A stretch of 28,637 nt of DNA from DATLZC01 sp037444005 (GCA_037444005.1 JBBING010000024.1:1-28637), one strand, 5' to 3'; shown: positions 7,001-14,905, counted from the stretch's first letter. Numbers and translations: made by a program. The notes: generated by a model from the letters alone, not told the origin.

Positions 7001-7822
7001 ATGGGGAAGTTCGCCGATCACGTCCGGGAGCTGCCGTCGCGCCGGGAGCCGGCGTACCGGCCCGTCGCAGTCATTGGCGACGCTGAGCGGGCCAGCCTCG
7101 CCGCACGGCTCGGCGACGCCGCCAACTACGACCTGCAGCTCCTGCGCCAGATGGTCCTGGCCGACCCCGACAACCTCGAGTTCAGGAAGGCGCTGGTCAG
7201 CGGCATCGTCAGCGCCGAGTTCGCCGGCATCGACGCCTTCAGCCGGAAGGTCTGCGAGTGGCAAGAGTGGCCCGTTCCCTGGTCGCTGATCATGGCCATG
7301 GCCCGCCAGACCTGGGACGAAGTGCGCCACGCCTGGCTCGGGAAGGAGCTGCTCGAATCGTACGGCGGGCGCATCGGCGAATACCCCGACACGCTGGCGG
7401 GCGGCGGCGCCGCAGGCACCCTTATGCCCGACCAGGTGCAGCAGATCATGCGCGACCCCGTGGTCAGCCTCTCGATGACGAACGTGTCCCTCGAAGGAGC
7501 GGCGCTGCAGCTCTTCAAGGACACCTCGCTCGTCGGTGAGAAGATCGGCGACCGGCTCATGGCGCACGTCTACGACTACAACTGGGCGGACGAGGTCACC
7601 CATACTGCCATCGGCGACTACTTCATCAAGGAGCTCGTGGAAGGCGACCCCGAGAAGGAGCGGCGGGCGCTGCGCGCGCATGCGCTGTCCGAAGGGTTCC
7701 GCGCGCGGCTTTCGGGTGAACAGACCGAGGAGCTGCGCCGGTTCTTCGCGGAGGAGATGGACCGGGGGATGGCCGCGCTCGGCACGGGCGCGGTCGCTCC
7801 CGGGCAGGAAGGGGCCGCGTGA
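7001..7822 (+). CDS. Ferritin-like di-iron protein (putative oxygenase/oxidase)
   Basis: 273 residues, helical throughout. The ATG at 7001 follows GGGAGGAGG. The six canonical ligands of a ferritin/ribonucleotide-reductase-R2-like di-iron centre are visible in order: Glu73 (SAEFAGID), Glu107 and His110 (DEVRHAW), Glu165 (LEGAAL) and Glu198 and His201 (DEVTHTA). This two-ExxH layout is found in di-iron oxygenases, DUF455-like proteins and related oxidases. The family member cannot be named from sequence alone. A ferredoxin gene starts four bases after its stop, making it the likely electron donor. A second ferritin-like protein and a flavin enzyme follow in the same operon. The metal site is well supported; the substrate is unknown. 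Confidence 0.8.
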   Translation: MGKFADHVRELPSRREPAYRPVAVIGDAERASLAARLGDAANYDLQLLRQMVLADPDNLEFRKALVSGIVSAEFAGIDAFSRKVCEWQEWPVPWSLIMAMARQTWDEVRHAWLGKELLESYGGRIGEYPDTLAGGGAAGTLMPDQVQQIMRDPVVSLSMTNVSLEGAALQLFKDTSLVGEKIGDRLMAHVYDYNWADEVTHTAIGDYFIKELVEGDPEKERRALRAHALSEGFRARLSGEQTEELRRFFAEEMDRGMAALGTGAVAPGQEGAA

Positions 7823-7825
7823 GCC

Positions 7826-8152
7826 GTGGCCGTCCGCATCGACCTCGGGGCATGCATCAACTGTAGCTGGTGCCGGCGCGCCTGCCCCACCGAGTGCATT
7901 CGCTACTTTTCGACGGGCCGCCGCACGCACGTCGTCGACCCGGAGTGGTGCATCGACTGCGGGATCTGCGTGAAGGTGTGTCCCGTGGACTGCATCGACG
8001 AGGACCCGTACCGGCCGTCGCCTGAGCAGCTCGAGCGGGCCAAGGAGAAGGCCCGGGCCTGGGCCGCCCGGCAGCACGCGGCGAAGCTGGCCCGCAAGGC
8101 GCAGGTGGCGGCTGCGCTGGTCCGCCTCCGCGGGGCGCCCGCGCCGGCCTGA
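7826..8152 (+). CDS. 2[4Fe-4S] ferredoxin
   Basis: 108 residues starting at a GTG three bases after the previous stop. Two complete cluster motifs are present: Cys10-x2-Cys13-x2-Cys16-x3-Cys20-Pro and Cys42-x2-Cys45-x2-Cys48-x3-Cys52-Pro. Additional Cys24 and Cys56 follow each motif. About 20 residues separate the two motifs. The C-terminal third (QLERAKEKARAWAARQHAAKLARKAQ) is a basic, alanine-rich helix absent from short bacterial ferredoxins; it may dock a partner. The tight spacing on both sides argues that it serves the flanking di-iron proteins as a low-potential electron carrier. Confidence 0.9.
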   Translation: MAVRIDLGACINCSWCRRACPTECIRYFSTGRRTHVVDPEWCIDCGICVKVCPVDCIDEDPYRPSPEQLERAKEKARAWAARQHAAKLARKAQVAAALVRLRGAPAPA

Positions 8153-8157
8153 GGAGC

Positions 8158-8787
8158 ATGAACATGGGAGCGCTGGAACTCGCCGTCGACCCGAGGCACA
8201 TCGGTGGCGCCTTCTCCGTGGCCGAGAACGCCCGCCGCATCCTGAACTACCGCTACGCCGAGAACGTCTGCATGACGGCCCTGGGAGGGTGGGCGTCCTC
8301 CTGCCCCACCATCAAAGTCAAGTTCGCCTTCGGCGAGCACTGCTACCACGACTCCATCCACTCGTACTGGCTCGGGCAGCGGCTCCCCGAGCTCCGCGTG
8401 ACCGAGGGGATGGAGATGGACGTCCCGCCGACGCTGCGCTCGTCGACGCGGGCCGAGCCGCCGAACGAGGAGTTCGTACGCTTTTGCGAGACGATGATGC
8501 TGCAGGATGACGAGCTCCTGCGCATCGTCGGGCTGTATCGCGTCCTCAAGACGCACCTGGCCGTGTACTACCGCCATCATCTCCTCGTCACGGACAAGGT
8601 GTGCGACGCGCCCACCGTCCGCATCCTGGAGCACATCCTGCTCGAAGAGGAGCGGCACATCCAGTGGGGCCAGGCCATCTACGAAGAGCTTGCCGATACG
8701 CCGCAGAAACGCCGGACAGCGCTCGAATGGCAGATGCACCTCGAGGACCTGTTGGTTCGCTCGGGCGGCGTGACCGGCGGCCGTTGA
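8158..8787 (+). CDS. Second ferritin-like/metal-binding helical protein
   Basis: 209 residues from the ATG at 8158; an ATG at 8164 is a close alternative. It is all-helical, with a set of potential metal ligands that resembles but does not reproduce a ferritin-like site: Glu35 in RYAENVC, the His-rich FGEHCYHDSIHSYW (Glu60, His61, His64, Asp65, His68), His133/His140/His141 in helix three, and Glu164-x2-His167 in LLEEERHIQW. The Asp65-x2-His68 pair could replace the usual first ExxH. It lies five bases after the ferredoxin gene and is probably a partner subunit or sister enzyme of the 7001-7822 protein. Family assignment is tentative; it is not a simple duplicate of that protein. Confidence 0.65.
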   Translation: MNMGALELAVDPRHIGGAFSVAENARRILNYRYAENVCMTALGGWASSCPTIKVKFAFGEHCYHDSIHSYWLGQRLPELRVTEGMEMDVPPTLRSSTRAEPPNEEFVRFCETMMLQDDELLRIVGLYRVLKTHLAVYYRHHLLVTDKVCDAPTVRILEHILLEEERHIQWGQAIYEELADTPQKRRTALEWQMHLEDLLVRSGGVTGGR

Positions 8788-8820
8788 CGTGACCGCATCC
8801 CGCCGAGGGAGGACGCCACC

Positions 8821-10065
8821 ATGAAATTCGGCCTCTTCTACGAACACCAGCTCCCCCGTCCGCCCGACCGAGACGACTGGGACCCTGACGCGGAGCATCG
8901 CCTGCTGAAGGACGCGCTCGAGCAGATCGAGCTCGCAGACAAGCTCGGCTTCGACTACATCTTCGAGGTCGAGCACCACTTCCTCGAAGAGTACTCGCAC
9001 TCGTCGGCGCCCGAGGTGTTCCTCGCCGCCGCCAGCCAGCGCACGAGGAACATCCGGCTCGGGCACGGCATCGTCCTCATGCCGCCGCGGTACAACCATC
9101 CCGCCCGCGTCGCCGAGCGCATCGCCACGCTCGACCTCGTGAGCGATGGACGGGTCGAATTCGGCACCGGGGAGTCGTCATCGGAGATGGAGCTCGGCGG
9201 GTTCGGCGTCGCCCGCGAAGAGAAGAAGATGATGTGGGAGGAGGCGACCCGCGAGTGCGTGAACATGATGACCTCGAGCCCGTACCCGGGGTTCGAGGGC
9301 GCGTACTTCGGCATGCCGCCTCGCAACGTCATCCCGAAGCCGTTGCAGAAGCCGCACCCGCCGCTCTGGGTCGCGTCGTCCCGGCGCGAAACGACGATGG
9401 TCGCGGCCCGCCTGGGCATGGGCTCCCTCGGCTTCGCCTTCGAGACGCCGGAGGAGGCGCAGGAGCGCGTCGAGAACTACTACCGCCTCATCCGGGAGGA
9501 GTGCTTCCCCATCGGTAAGGCGATCAACCCGGCGCTGGCGGTGCTGTCCTCGCTCATGTGCTGCGAGACGGACGACGAAGCCATCGCGAAGGGCGTGGAA
9601 GGCACACAGTTCTTCGCCTACTCTCTCGGCTACTACTACAGCCCCCTCGGCGCGGCCCACGAGCCGTCGAAGGTGCACCTGTACCGCCGGTTCCTCGAGA
9701 CGCCGCCCGAGCGGCGCATGGACATCTTCGGCGGCCGCGGGTTCGGCGGCTACGCCGGCGGCGCGAGCGAAGAAGAGCCCGCCGACGAAGTGCAGCGCGC
9801 CCTCTGGCGAGCGTCCCGCCGGGGCGGCTGCATCGGCAGCCCGGCGTTCATCCGCGAGACGCTGCGCAAGTACGAGGACGCGCACCTCGACCTCATGATC
9901 TTCGTCGCCCAGGCGGGGGCCCGGAAGCACGAGGACATCATGGACTCGCTGTACCTGTTCGGGACGAAGGTGCTCCCCGAGTTCAAGGAGCGCCACGAAC
10001 AGCATCAGCGCTGGCGCGAGCGGCAGCTCGACGGCGTCGAGTACCCGGTCAATTCCTCGATCTGA
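8821..10065 (+). CDS. LLM-class flavin-dependent oxidoreductase (luciferase-like)
   Basis: A 414-residue bacterial-luciferase-fold TIM barrel with a GAGGGAGGA site before the ATG. It shows MKFGLFYEHQLPRPP on the first strand, LADKLGFDYIFEVEHHFLEEYSHSSAPEVFLAA, the RIRLGHGI-type strand, NHPARVAERIATLDLVSDGRVEFGTG, and the RPHPPLWVASS-like segment (KPHPPLWVASS). These are typical of FMN- or F420-using monooxygenases. An inserted acidic/Gly-rich loop around residues 300-325 (GGRGFGGYAGGASEEEPADEV) may shape the substrate pocket. It is the fourth gene of the operon. The flavin reductase normally needed by FMN members is not encoded nearby; the ferredoxin might play a supporting role. Substrate unknown. 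Confidence 0.9.
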   Translation: MKFGLFYEHQLPRPPDRDDWDPDAEHRLLKDALEQIELADKLGFDYIFEVEHHFLEEYSHSSAPEVFLAAASQRTRNIRLGHGIVLMPPRYNHPARVAERIATLDLVSDGRVEFGTGESSSEMELGGFGVAREEKKMMWEEATRECVNMMTSSPYPGFEGAYFGMPPRNVIPKPLQKPHPPLWVASSRRETTMVAARLGMGSLGFAFETPEEAQERVENYYRLIREECFPIGKAINPALAVLSSLMCCETDDEAIAKGVEGTQFFAYSLGYYYSPLGAAHEPSKVHLYRRFLETPPERRMDIFGGRGFGGYAGGASEEEPADEVQRALWRASRRGGCIGSPAFIRETLRKYEDAHLDLMIFVAQAGARKHEDIMDSLYLFGTKVLPEFKERHEQHQRWRERQLDGVEYPVNSSI

Positions 10066-10067
10066 CC

Positions 10068-10403
10068 ATGCCCGCGCCGCCCGCCAAGCTCGAACGGATT
10101 CGGGACGAAGCGTTGCGCGAATCGCTGCGCGCCGCCCACGCCTCGCTCGTCGCGGGCAACTACCCCGACGTCGTCCGCCGGGCCGCGGAAGCGTACGTCG
10201 AGCTGCTCAGGCGGAAGCCGGAGCTCCTGGAAGGCCCCATGGGCCGCTTCCGCATCTTCGCGTTTCCCCGGCTCGGCGCTCACCTCGAGACGCCCGCCGA
10301 CGGACCTCCGACGGTGGTGTACGACCGCGAGCGGTTCAGCTTCTCCGAGGCGGTCACCTACTTCGAGTTCGCGCTCGACTCCCTCGTGCGCGAGGGCCTG
10401 TAG
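10068..10403 (+). CDS. Small hypothetical protein ending the redox operon
   Basis: 111 residues, two bases after the LLM stop, so almost certainly co-translated. I do not recognise a family. The first half is helical with a TPR-like pattern (ESLRAAHASLVAGNYPDVVRRAAEAYVELLRRKPELL). The second half has strand-like RFRIFAFPRLGAH and a conserved-looking RFSFSEAVTYFEFALDSL helix. No cysteine or metal motif is present. It may be an assembly or regulatory partner of the upstream enzymes. Function unknown. Confidence 0.65.
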   Translation: MPAPPAKLERIRDEALRESLRAAHASLVAGNYPDVVRRAAEAYVELLRRKPELLEGPMGRFRIFAFPRLGAHLETPADGPPTVVYDRERFSFSEAVTYFEFALDSLVREGL

Positions 10404-10445
10404 CGGCGGGAGCCCGGGTCCGCCGCCCGGCCGGTCCGCCCTCCC

Positions 10446-10485
10446 TTGACAACACCTAGCTCGACGATATATCGTTAACCTAGCT
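10446..10485 (+). promoter_or_regulatory. padR-arsM promoter with operator-like palindrome
   Basis: TTGACA at 10446-10451 is a perfect -35; TATATC at 10468-10473 (4/6) follows after 16 bases. The perfect 12-base palindrome ACGATATATCGT (10464-10475) covers the -10. Two copies of ACCTAGCT (10454-10461 and 10478-10485) flank it, 24 bases apart. The second copy touches the ATG at 10486. No ribosome binding site is present, so the mRNA is probably (nearly) leaderless. This is a likely autoregulatory operator. Confidence 0.6.
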
Positions 10486-10899
10486 ATGGACACGCGCGCC
10501 CACTGGGACACCCTCATCGCCCGCAGCGCCTCGCGCTTCTTTCTGCTCGCGAGTCTCGCGCAGCGGCCGATGCACGGGTACGAGCTGGCCCGGGCCATCG
10601 CAGAGGCGTGCGACCACTGCTGCGAGCCTTCCGACGCCATGATCTACCCGACCATCCGCGAACTGACGCTCGGCGGGTACATCGTCTGTCGCGAGGAGCG
10701 CCAGGGGGCGCGCGCCCGCAAGGTCTGCGAGCTCACCGAGCGCGGCTGGCGGGCGTACCGCGCCGCCGCCGAGGCCTGGGGCCACGTCCTCCCCTATCTC
10801 TCGCAAGCCGTCACCAGGGGGCTGCTCGGCCCCGCGGGCGAATCGAAAGGAGCGAGTCATGTCGAATCCGCCTGCCGACGAGATCAAGACTGCGGTTAA
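10486..10899 (+). CDS. PadR-family transcriptional regulator with cysteine cluster
   Basis: 137 residues. The N-terminal winged helix is PadR-like: RFFLLASLAQRPMHGYELARAI, DAMIYPTIRELTLGGYIV and the KVCELTERGWRAYRAA wing and helix. Unusual for PadR is the cluster Cys42-Asp-His-Cys45-Cys46, joined by Cys68 and Cys81. Such thiols could bind trivalent arsenic or another soft metal. The gene overlaps arsM by 41 bases, which supports an arsenic role. The tail after about residue 115 (VESACRRDQDCG) lies in the overlap and may be dispensable. The DNA-binding family is confident; the ligand is inferred from context. Confidence 0.85.
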   Translation: MDTRAHWDTLIARSASRFFLLASLAQRPMHGYELARAIAEACDHCCEPSDAMIYPTIRELTLGGYIVCREERQGARARKVCELTERGWRAYRAAAEAWGHVLPYLSQAVTRGLLGPAGESKGASHVESACRRDQDCG

Positions 10900-11662
10900 G
10901 GAGCGCTACGCCGCGCGGGCCCGCGAGCGGCTGCAACAGGAAGACGCCATCCCCCTGATCGAGACGTCCGCGTCCCGCTGCGACCCCTGCTGCGGCCCGC
11001 CCGAGGCGCCGCAGGAGGAAGTGTCGAGCTGGGCGCGCCGGCTGTACTCGGCGCAGGAACTGGGGACGGTCCCGGAAACGGTGGCGGAGCTGTCGCTCGG
11101 ATGCGGAAATCCCATCGCGCTGGCCGAGCTGTGCGCGGGCGAAACCGTGCTCGACCTCGGCAGCGGCGCCGGGCTCGACTGCTTCCTCTCGGCCCAGCGG
11201 GTGGGACCCACGGGCTGGGTCATCGGCGTAGATATGACCCCCGAAATGCTCGAGCTCGCCCGCCGCAACCTGGCGAAGGTCGGCGCCACCAACGTCGAGT
11301 TCCGCGCCGGCGAGATCGAGGCGCTCCCGGTCGACTCCGGCAGCGTCGACGTCATCATCTCGAACTGCGTGATCAACCTCTCGCCTGACAAGGACGCCGT
11401 GTTTCGCGAGGCGTACCGGGTCCTGAAGCCCGGCGGGCGGTTCCGGGTGTCGGACATCGTGTGGGTGCGGGAGCCCACGCCCGAAGAGCAAAGCGACCTG
11501 GCGTCGTGGGCGGGGTGCGTGGCAGGCGCGCTGACGGTGAGCGCGTTCGCGGAGAAGCTGCGTGCCGCCGGGTTCGAGCGCATCCGCATTGACCACGGGG
11601 ACGACGACGGCCGCGGCTGGACCAGCGCCTACATCGCCGCCGACAAGCCGGTGAGGGGCTAG
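10859..11662 (+). CDS. arsM: Arsenite S-adenosylmethionine methyltransferase
   Basis: A 267-residue class I methyltransferase that methylates As(III) to methylated arsenicals. SAM-binding motif I is VLDLGSGAGLDCFLSA, followed by VIGVDMTPEMLELARRN and the ArsM hallmark VDVIISNCVINLSPDK. Cys170 in that motif and Cys220 in WAGCVAGAL correspond to the two conserved arsenic-binding cysteines. Cys82 (LGCGNP) lies where the third is expected. An N-terminal Cys41-x2-Cys44-Cys45 cluster is an additional possible As site. GAAAGGAG precedes the ATG, which lies inside the end of the PadR gene. No arsenite pump or arsenate reductase is nearby. Confidence 0.94.
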   Translation: MSNPPADEIKTAVKERYAARARERLQQEDAIPLIETSASRCDPCCGPPEAPQEEVSSWARRLYSAQELGTVPETVAELSLGCGNPIALAELCAGETVLDLGSGAGLDCFLSAQRVGPTGWVIGVDMTPEMLELARRNLAKVGATNVEFRAGEIEALPVDSGSVDVIISNCVINLSPDKDAVFREAYRVLKPGGRFRVSDIVWVREPTPEEQSDLASWAGCVAGALTVSAFAEKLRAAGFERIRIDHGDDDGRGWTSAYIAADKPVRG

Positions 11663-11792
11663 CGCATCCATCGTGGGCATCTCGCCACTTGCCGATATCT
11701 AGCCATGGACCGCGGGTGACGCACGTGGCCGAGGCGGGTTAAGCTTCGTGCCGAGGGAGCGAAGCCCGCTCGCAGCCTCGAGGGAAGACGAC

Positions 11793-12139
11793 ATGGCTAC
11801 GACGGTCGGCACGAGTGCACCCCGGGAGCGATGGGCGCTCCGGTCCCTGTCGAACGTCGCTTTCGGCAGACTCGCCGGCCTCCGGGCTGACGCGCTCCTG
11901 CTCGCCGGGCTGACCATCTTCGCGGCGGTGCCCCGGCTGGTGTTGCTCACGAAAATTCCTCCCGGGCTCCACGGCGACGAGGGATGGACAGGGCTGGACG
12001 CCGAACGCGTCTTGCGAGAGGGGTGGATCGGGCCATACGTGGGGAGCGCGCTCGGGCAGCCGGCCGGCCCTCTCTACTTCGTAGCGCCCTTCGAGAAGCT
12101 GTTCGGCCCGGACGTTCTGGCAGTCAGACTGCCCATGGC
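11793..12139 (+). CDS. GT39/PMT-type membrane glycosyltransferase, 5' part before the gap
   Basis: N-terminal 115 residues of a polytopic glycosyltransferase cut by the run of Ns. The ATG at 11793 has GAGGGAAG upstream; a GTG at 11748 is an alternative. The first membrane segment spans about residues 34-52. It is followed by HGDEGW with Asp62-Glu63, the acidic pair of the first external loop that is catalytic in PMT/ArnT-type enzymes using polyprenyl-phosphate sugars. The frame stops matching the rest of the gene at the gap: it continues in a different frame after 12172. Confidence 0.8.
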
Positions 12140-12172
12140 NNNNNNNNNNNNNNNNNNNNNNNNNNNNNNNNN
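12140..12172. other. Assembly gap of 33 N inside a glycosyltransferase gene
   Basis: Thirty-three undetermined bases split one gene into two frames. The coding frame before the gap leaves two bases over and the frame after it begins at 12173, so the true gap must be 1 + 3k bases, not 33. Alignment by eye to the neighbouring paralog suggests about 7 missing codons, about 22 bases. Confidence 0.9.
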
Positions 12173-13450
12173 GTCGCGTATCTCGCCTTCCGAACGATGT
12201 TCTCCAAGACCGTCGGGATGTTCGCCGCGGTCCTGCTCTCGGTGAGCCTCTGGCACCTGCATTACAGCCGCATCGGCTTCATGGTCATTTCGTGGCCTCT
12301 CGTGGAGCTGATCACCCTCGCGTTCTTGTTTTGGGGCGTCCGAAGCCGAAGTCCGCTTGCGTTCGCGGCGGCGGGCCTTTCGTTCGGGGCCGGAATCTAC
12401 ACCTACAACGCGTATCCCGTGTTCGCGCTCCCGGTGGCCGTCGCGCTGCTCTGGTTCATCACCGCTGAGACCAGGCGAAACCTCTCGCGTGGATGGCTTC
12501 GCGCGATCGCGCGGCCTGCCCTCTGTCTCACGCTGTTTGCCGTCATGGCGGTCCTCGCAGCGCTCCCGATGATTCAGTACGCCGCCGACCCGCAGAACGG
12601 CTACCTCAATCATCACCGCACCGTGTCGGTCTTCGAGAGCGAGGAATGGAAGTCGAAAGACGCGTGGGAGAAGCTCACCTTCTCGCTCGGGCGAGTCAAG
12701 GACTTCTACTCTGCCGTATTCTGGGAAGGCGAGCCGGACGGCGTGGACGCCGCCGGCGCGCGCGCCATGGTGGATCGCGCTTCCGTTGTCCTCGTCGCCG
12801 TGGGCCTCCTCATGTTGGCCTCGAAGTGGCGCAGTCCGGCGGCCGCTACCGTCCTGGCAGCGTTCGTCTTCCTTCCGTTCGCGAGCGAATTCACTTACAC
12901 CGCGCTGTTTCGCCGGTCGCTTGGCCTCGTACCGTTCCTCGCGGTGATGGCCGCAGTCCCTCTTGCGGCGTTATGGGACCGCGCGCGGTCGTTCGCCCGA
13001 GAGTGGCAAACGTTGACGCGCGTGGCCGTGGCGGGAGTGGTCGCGTTCATCGGCTACCAAGCGCTCACGTACTATTTCCGGGATTTTCCAGATACCGGCC
13101 TCGCACGCTTCACATTCGCCGTGGAACTGGCGAAGGCCTCGGAGTACATGCAGGATCTGCCCGACGATACATACGTGTATTTCTACAGCGCACGCTGGGG
13201 CTTTGGATACGAAACGCGCCGCTACCTCGCGTTCGGAGTCGAGGGAGAAGACCGATCCAGAGAATTCGGCACGTTCGACCTGCGGCGAACGCGTGACAGT
13301 GGCGTCGCGTACGTTCTGCTTGCGCCGTACGAGGAATACCTTTCACAGTTGACGCGTCTGTACCCGGGAGGCACGGTTACGGAGTCACGCCACAACGGGA
13401 TAGTGGAATTCGTCGCATATTACCTTCCGCCGGCAGCGCAGAGCCCCTGA
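12173..13450 (+). CDS. GT39/PMT-type membrane glycosyltransferase, 3' part after the gap
   Basis: 425 residues continuing the gene at 11793. It starts VAYLAFRTMFSKTVGMF. Multiple hydrophobic helices follow, including GMFAAVLLSVSLWHLHYSR and LCLTLFAVMAVLAALPMIQY. The LWHLHYSR segment matches LWFLHFSR of the neighbouring paralog, as in family members. The last 120 residues form a soluble domain (ELAKASEYMQDLPDDTYVYFYS through the YP/TVTESRHNGIVEFVAYYLP end) as in many bacterial GT39 proteins with C-terminal ectodomains. It converges on the next glycosyltransferase with 15 bases between stops. Confidence 0.85.
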   Translation, partial: VAYLAFRTMFSKTVGMFAAVLLSVSLWHLHYSRIGFMVISWPLVELITLAFLFWGVRSRSPLAFAAAGLSFGAGIYTYNAYPVFALPVAVALLWFITAETRRNLSRGWLRAIARPALCLTLFAVMAVLAALPMIQYAADPQNGYLNHHRTVSVFESEEWKSKDAWEKLTFSLGRVKDFYSAVFWEGEPDGVDAAGARAMVDRASVVLVAVGLLMLASKWRSPAAATVLAAFVFLPFASEFTYTALFRRSLGLVPFLAVMAAVPLAALWDRARSFAREWQTLTRVAVAGVVAFIGYQALTYYFRDFPDTGLARFTFAVELAKASEYMQDLPDDTYVYFYSARWGFGYETRRYLAFGVEGEDRSREFGTFDLRRTRDSGVAYVLLAPYEEYLSQLTRLYPGGTVTESRHNGIVEFVAYYLPPAAQSP

Positions 13451-13465
13451 GCAGCGCATGCGGCG

Positions 13466-14905
13466 TCAGCGAGTCCACGCGGCGCGTGCGATGGGCGAAC
13501 AATCGAGGACCCGGCGCCGCGCCTCGAATTCGGCGCTGTTTACTCCGGCATTCCCGAGCCGAGCCGCCTCCCGAGCCATGTCCCGCCACAGCTCCCATTC
13601 GCAGCGATCGATTCCGGGAAGCCGTTGCATCTGTACGGCGTCCCTCGATTGCCATACGAAGTACTCGCGGATGTTCCAGGCCCCGACAGCCACCACGCCG
13701 ATGACGACGACCGCAGGCGCGAACGTGGCGGCCCTCCTTTCCCACGTTTCCACCGCCTGGCAGAGCGCGTCTACGCCCAGTCCGACGTACAGGAAGTAGA
13801 ACGGGGCGAACAGAAGGCCGCGGGCAAGGTCGGGTGTCCCACGGGAGAACACCTCGGAGATGAAGAGTGGGAGGAAGTAGGGCCACCAGTGGAACGACCG
13901 ACGAAATCGGAGCGCCGCGACGGCCATTCCGATCCAGAACACGTGGGTGGTGAGGAGATCGAGAGGCGGGGCGCCCGGCGGGCCATAGCGCGTCCACAGA
14001 CCGCGACGGAATTCTGAGCCATCCTGCAACACGAAGCCCCGATAGTTCCGCAGCACGTTTTTCGCCGCGATGATCCAGCCGTTTGTATCGCCTTCGTAAG
14101 GCTGTTTCGTGTTGAAGACCGACACCATCTGGGTTCGACGGTTGAAATAGTCCCAATCCTCGAGGACGTTCACCGCCAGCGGCGCAACGAGTATGGCTGC
14201 GATCAGCGTGACGAGCACTCCACCGCGCAGGGCGTCTCGCCACGGCAACGCTCGCATCGCGACCGCAAGGCCCACCTGCACCAGCACCGCAATGATGATG
14301 AACCGCCCCGTGAAGTACCCGTACATTCCCAGCGCACTGAACGCGCCCGCGCCTGCCCACCACCGCCACCCACGGGAATCGATCGCCCTGCCAGTACACA
14401 GGCAGGCGCCGACCGCGAACAGCGCAGAATTGATGTTGTCCCACGCCGTGCGCGAGAAGTGCAGGAACCATAGATTCGAGCCGAGCAGCGCGAGCGATGC
14501 GAGAGCGGCCAAGGGGCGCATCGATTGCCGGGCGAGCGGATAGAACAGCGCCAGCGTCAATACGCTCAGGGCAACGGGGAACACGCGAAACGACCAGACC
14601 CCGTTACCGAAGATTTGCACGCTCCAGGCGAGGGGGTACAGGCCGAGAGCGGGCGCTGGCTTCCAGTCGAAGCCGAACGGCCCTGGCCCGGTCCCTTCGA
14701 TGATATGGTACGCGGTTTGGAGGTTATCCAGCTCGTCCCCTGCGAGAATCCGGGGGAACGTATCCAGTTTGACCACGCGGACCGCAGTCGCGGCGGCGAG
14801 AATGAGACACGCCAGCGCCAGCTCGGCTCGCCCGCCCGTCATGAACCGGGCGAGACGGCCGATACTCTCTGCGAACCGCGACCGCGCAGTCGCGCACGGG
14901 GTCAT
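13466..14905 (-). CDS. GT39/PMT-type membrane glycosyltransferase
   Basis: A 479-residue polytopic protein paralogous to the interrupted gene. The N-terminal anchor helix ends near residue 45. AGDELDN carries Asp57-Glu58 in the first external loop, the expected catalytic pair. Further helices include FRVFPVALSVLTLALFYPLA, SNLWFLHFSRTAWDN, VLVTLIAAILVAPLAV and FAPAVVVIGVVAVGAW. The C-terminal tail is short, with RCEWELWRDMAREAARLGN. It should transfer a sugar from a polyprenyl-phosphate donor to a lipid or protein on the outer face. The acceptor is unknown. It is transcribed divergently from the giant YYY gene, with 57 bases between starts. Confidence 0.88.
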   Translation of the reverse strand: MTPCATARSRFAESIGRLARFMTGGRAELALACLILAAATAVRVVKLDTFPRILAGDELDNLQTAYHIIEGTGPGPFGFDWKPAPALGLYPLAWSVQIFGNGVWSFRVFPVALSVLTLALFYPLARQSMRPLAALASLALLGSNLWFLHFSRTAWDNINSALFAVGACLCTGRAIDSRGWRWWAGAGAFSALGMYGYFTGRFIIIAVLVQVGLAVAMRALPWRDALRGGVLVTLIAAILVAPLAVNVLEDWDYFNRRTQMVSVFNTKQPYEGDTNGWIIAAKNVLRNYRGFVLQDGSEFRRGLWTRYGPPGAPPLDLLTTHVFWIGMAVAALRFRRSFHWWPYFLPLFISEVFSRGTPDLARGLLFAPFYFLYVGLGVDALCQAVETWERRAATFAPAVVVIGVVAVGAWNIREYFVWQSRDAVQMQRLPGIDRCEWELWRDMAREAARLGNAGVNSAEFEARRRVLDCSPIARAAWTR

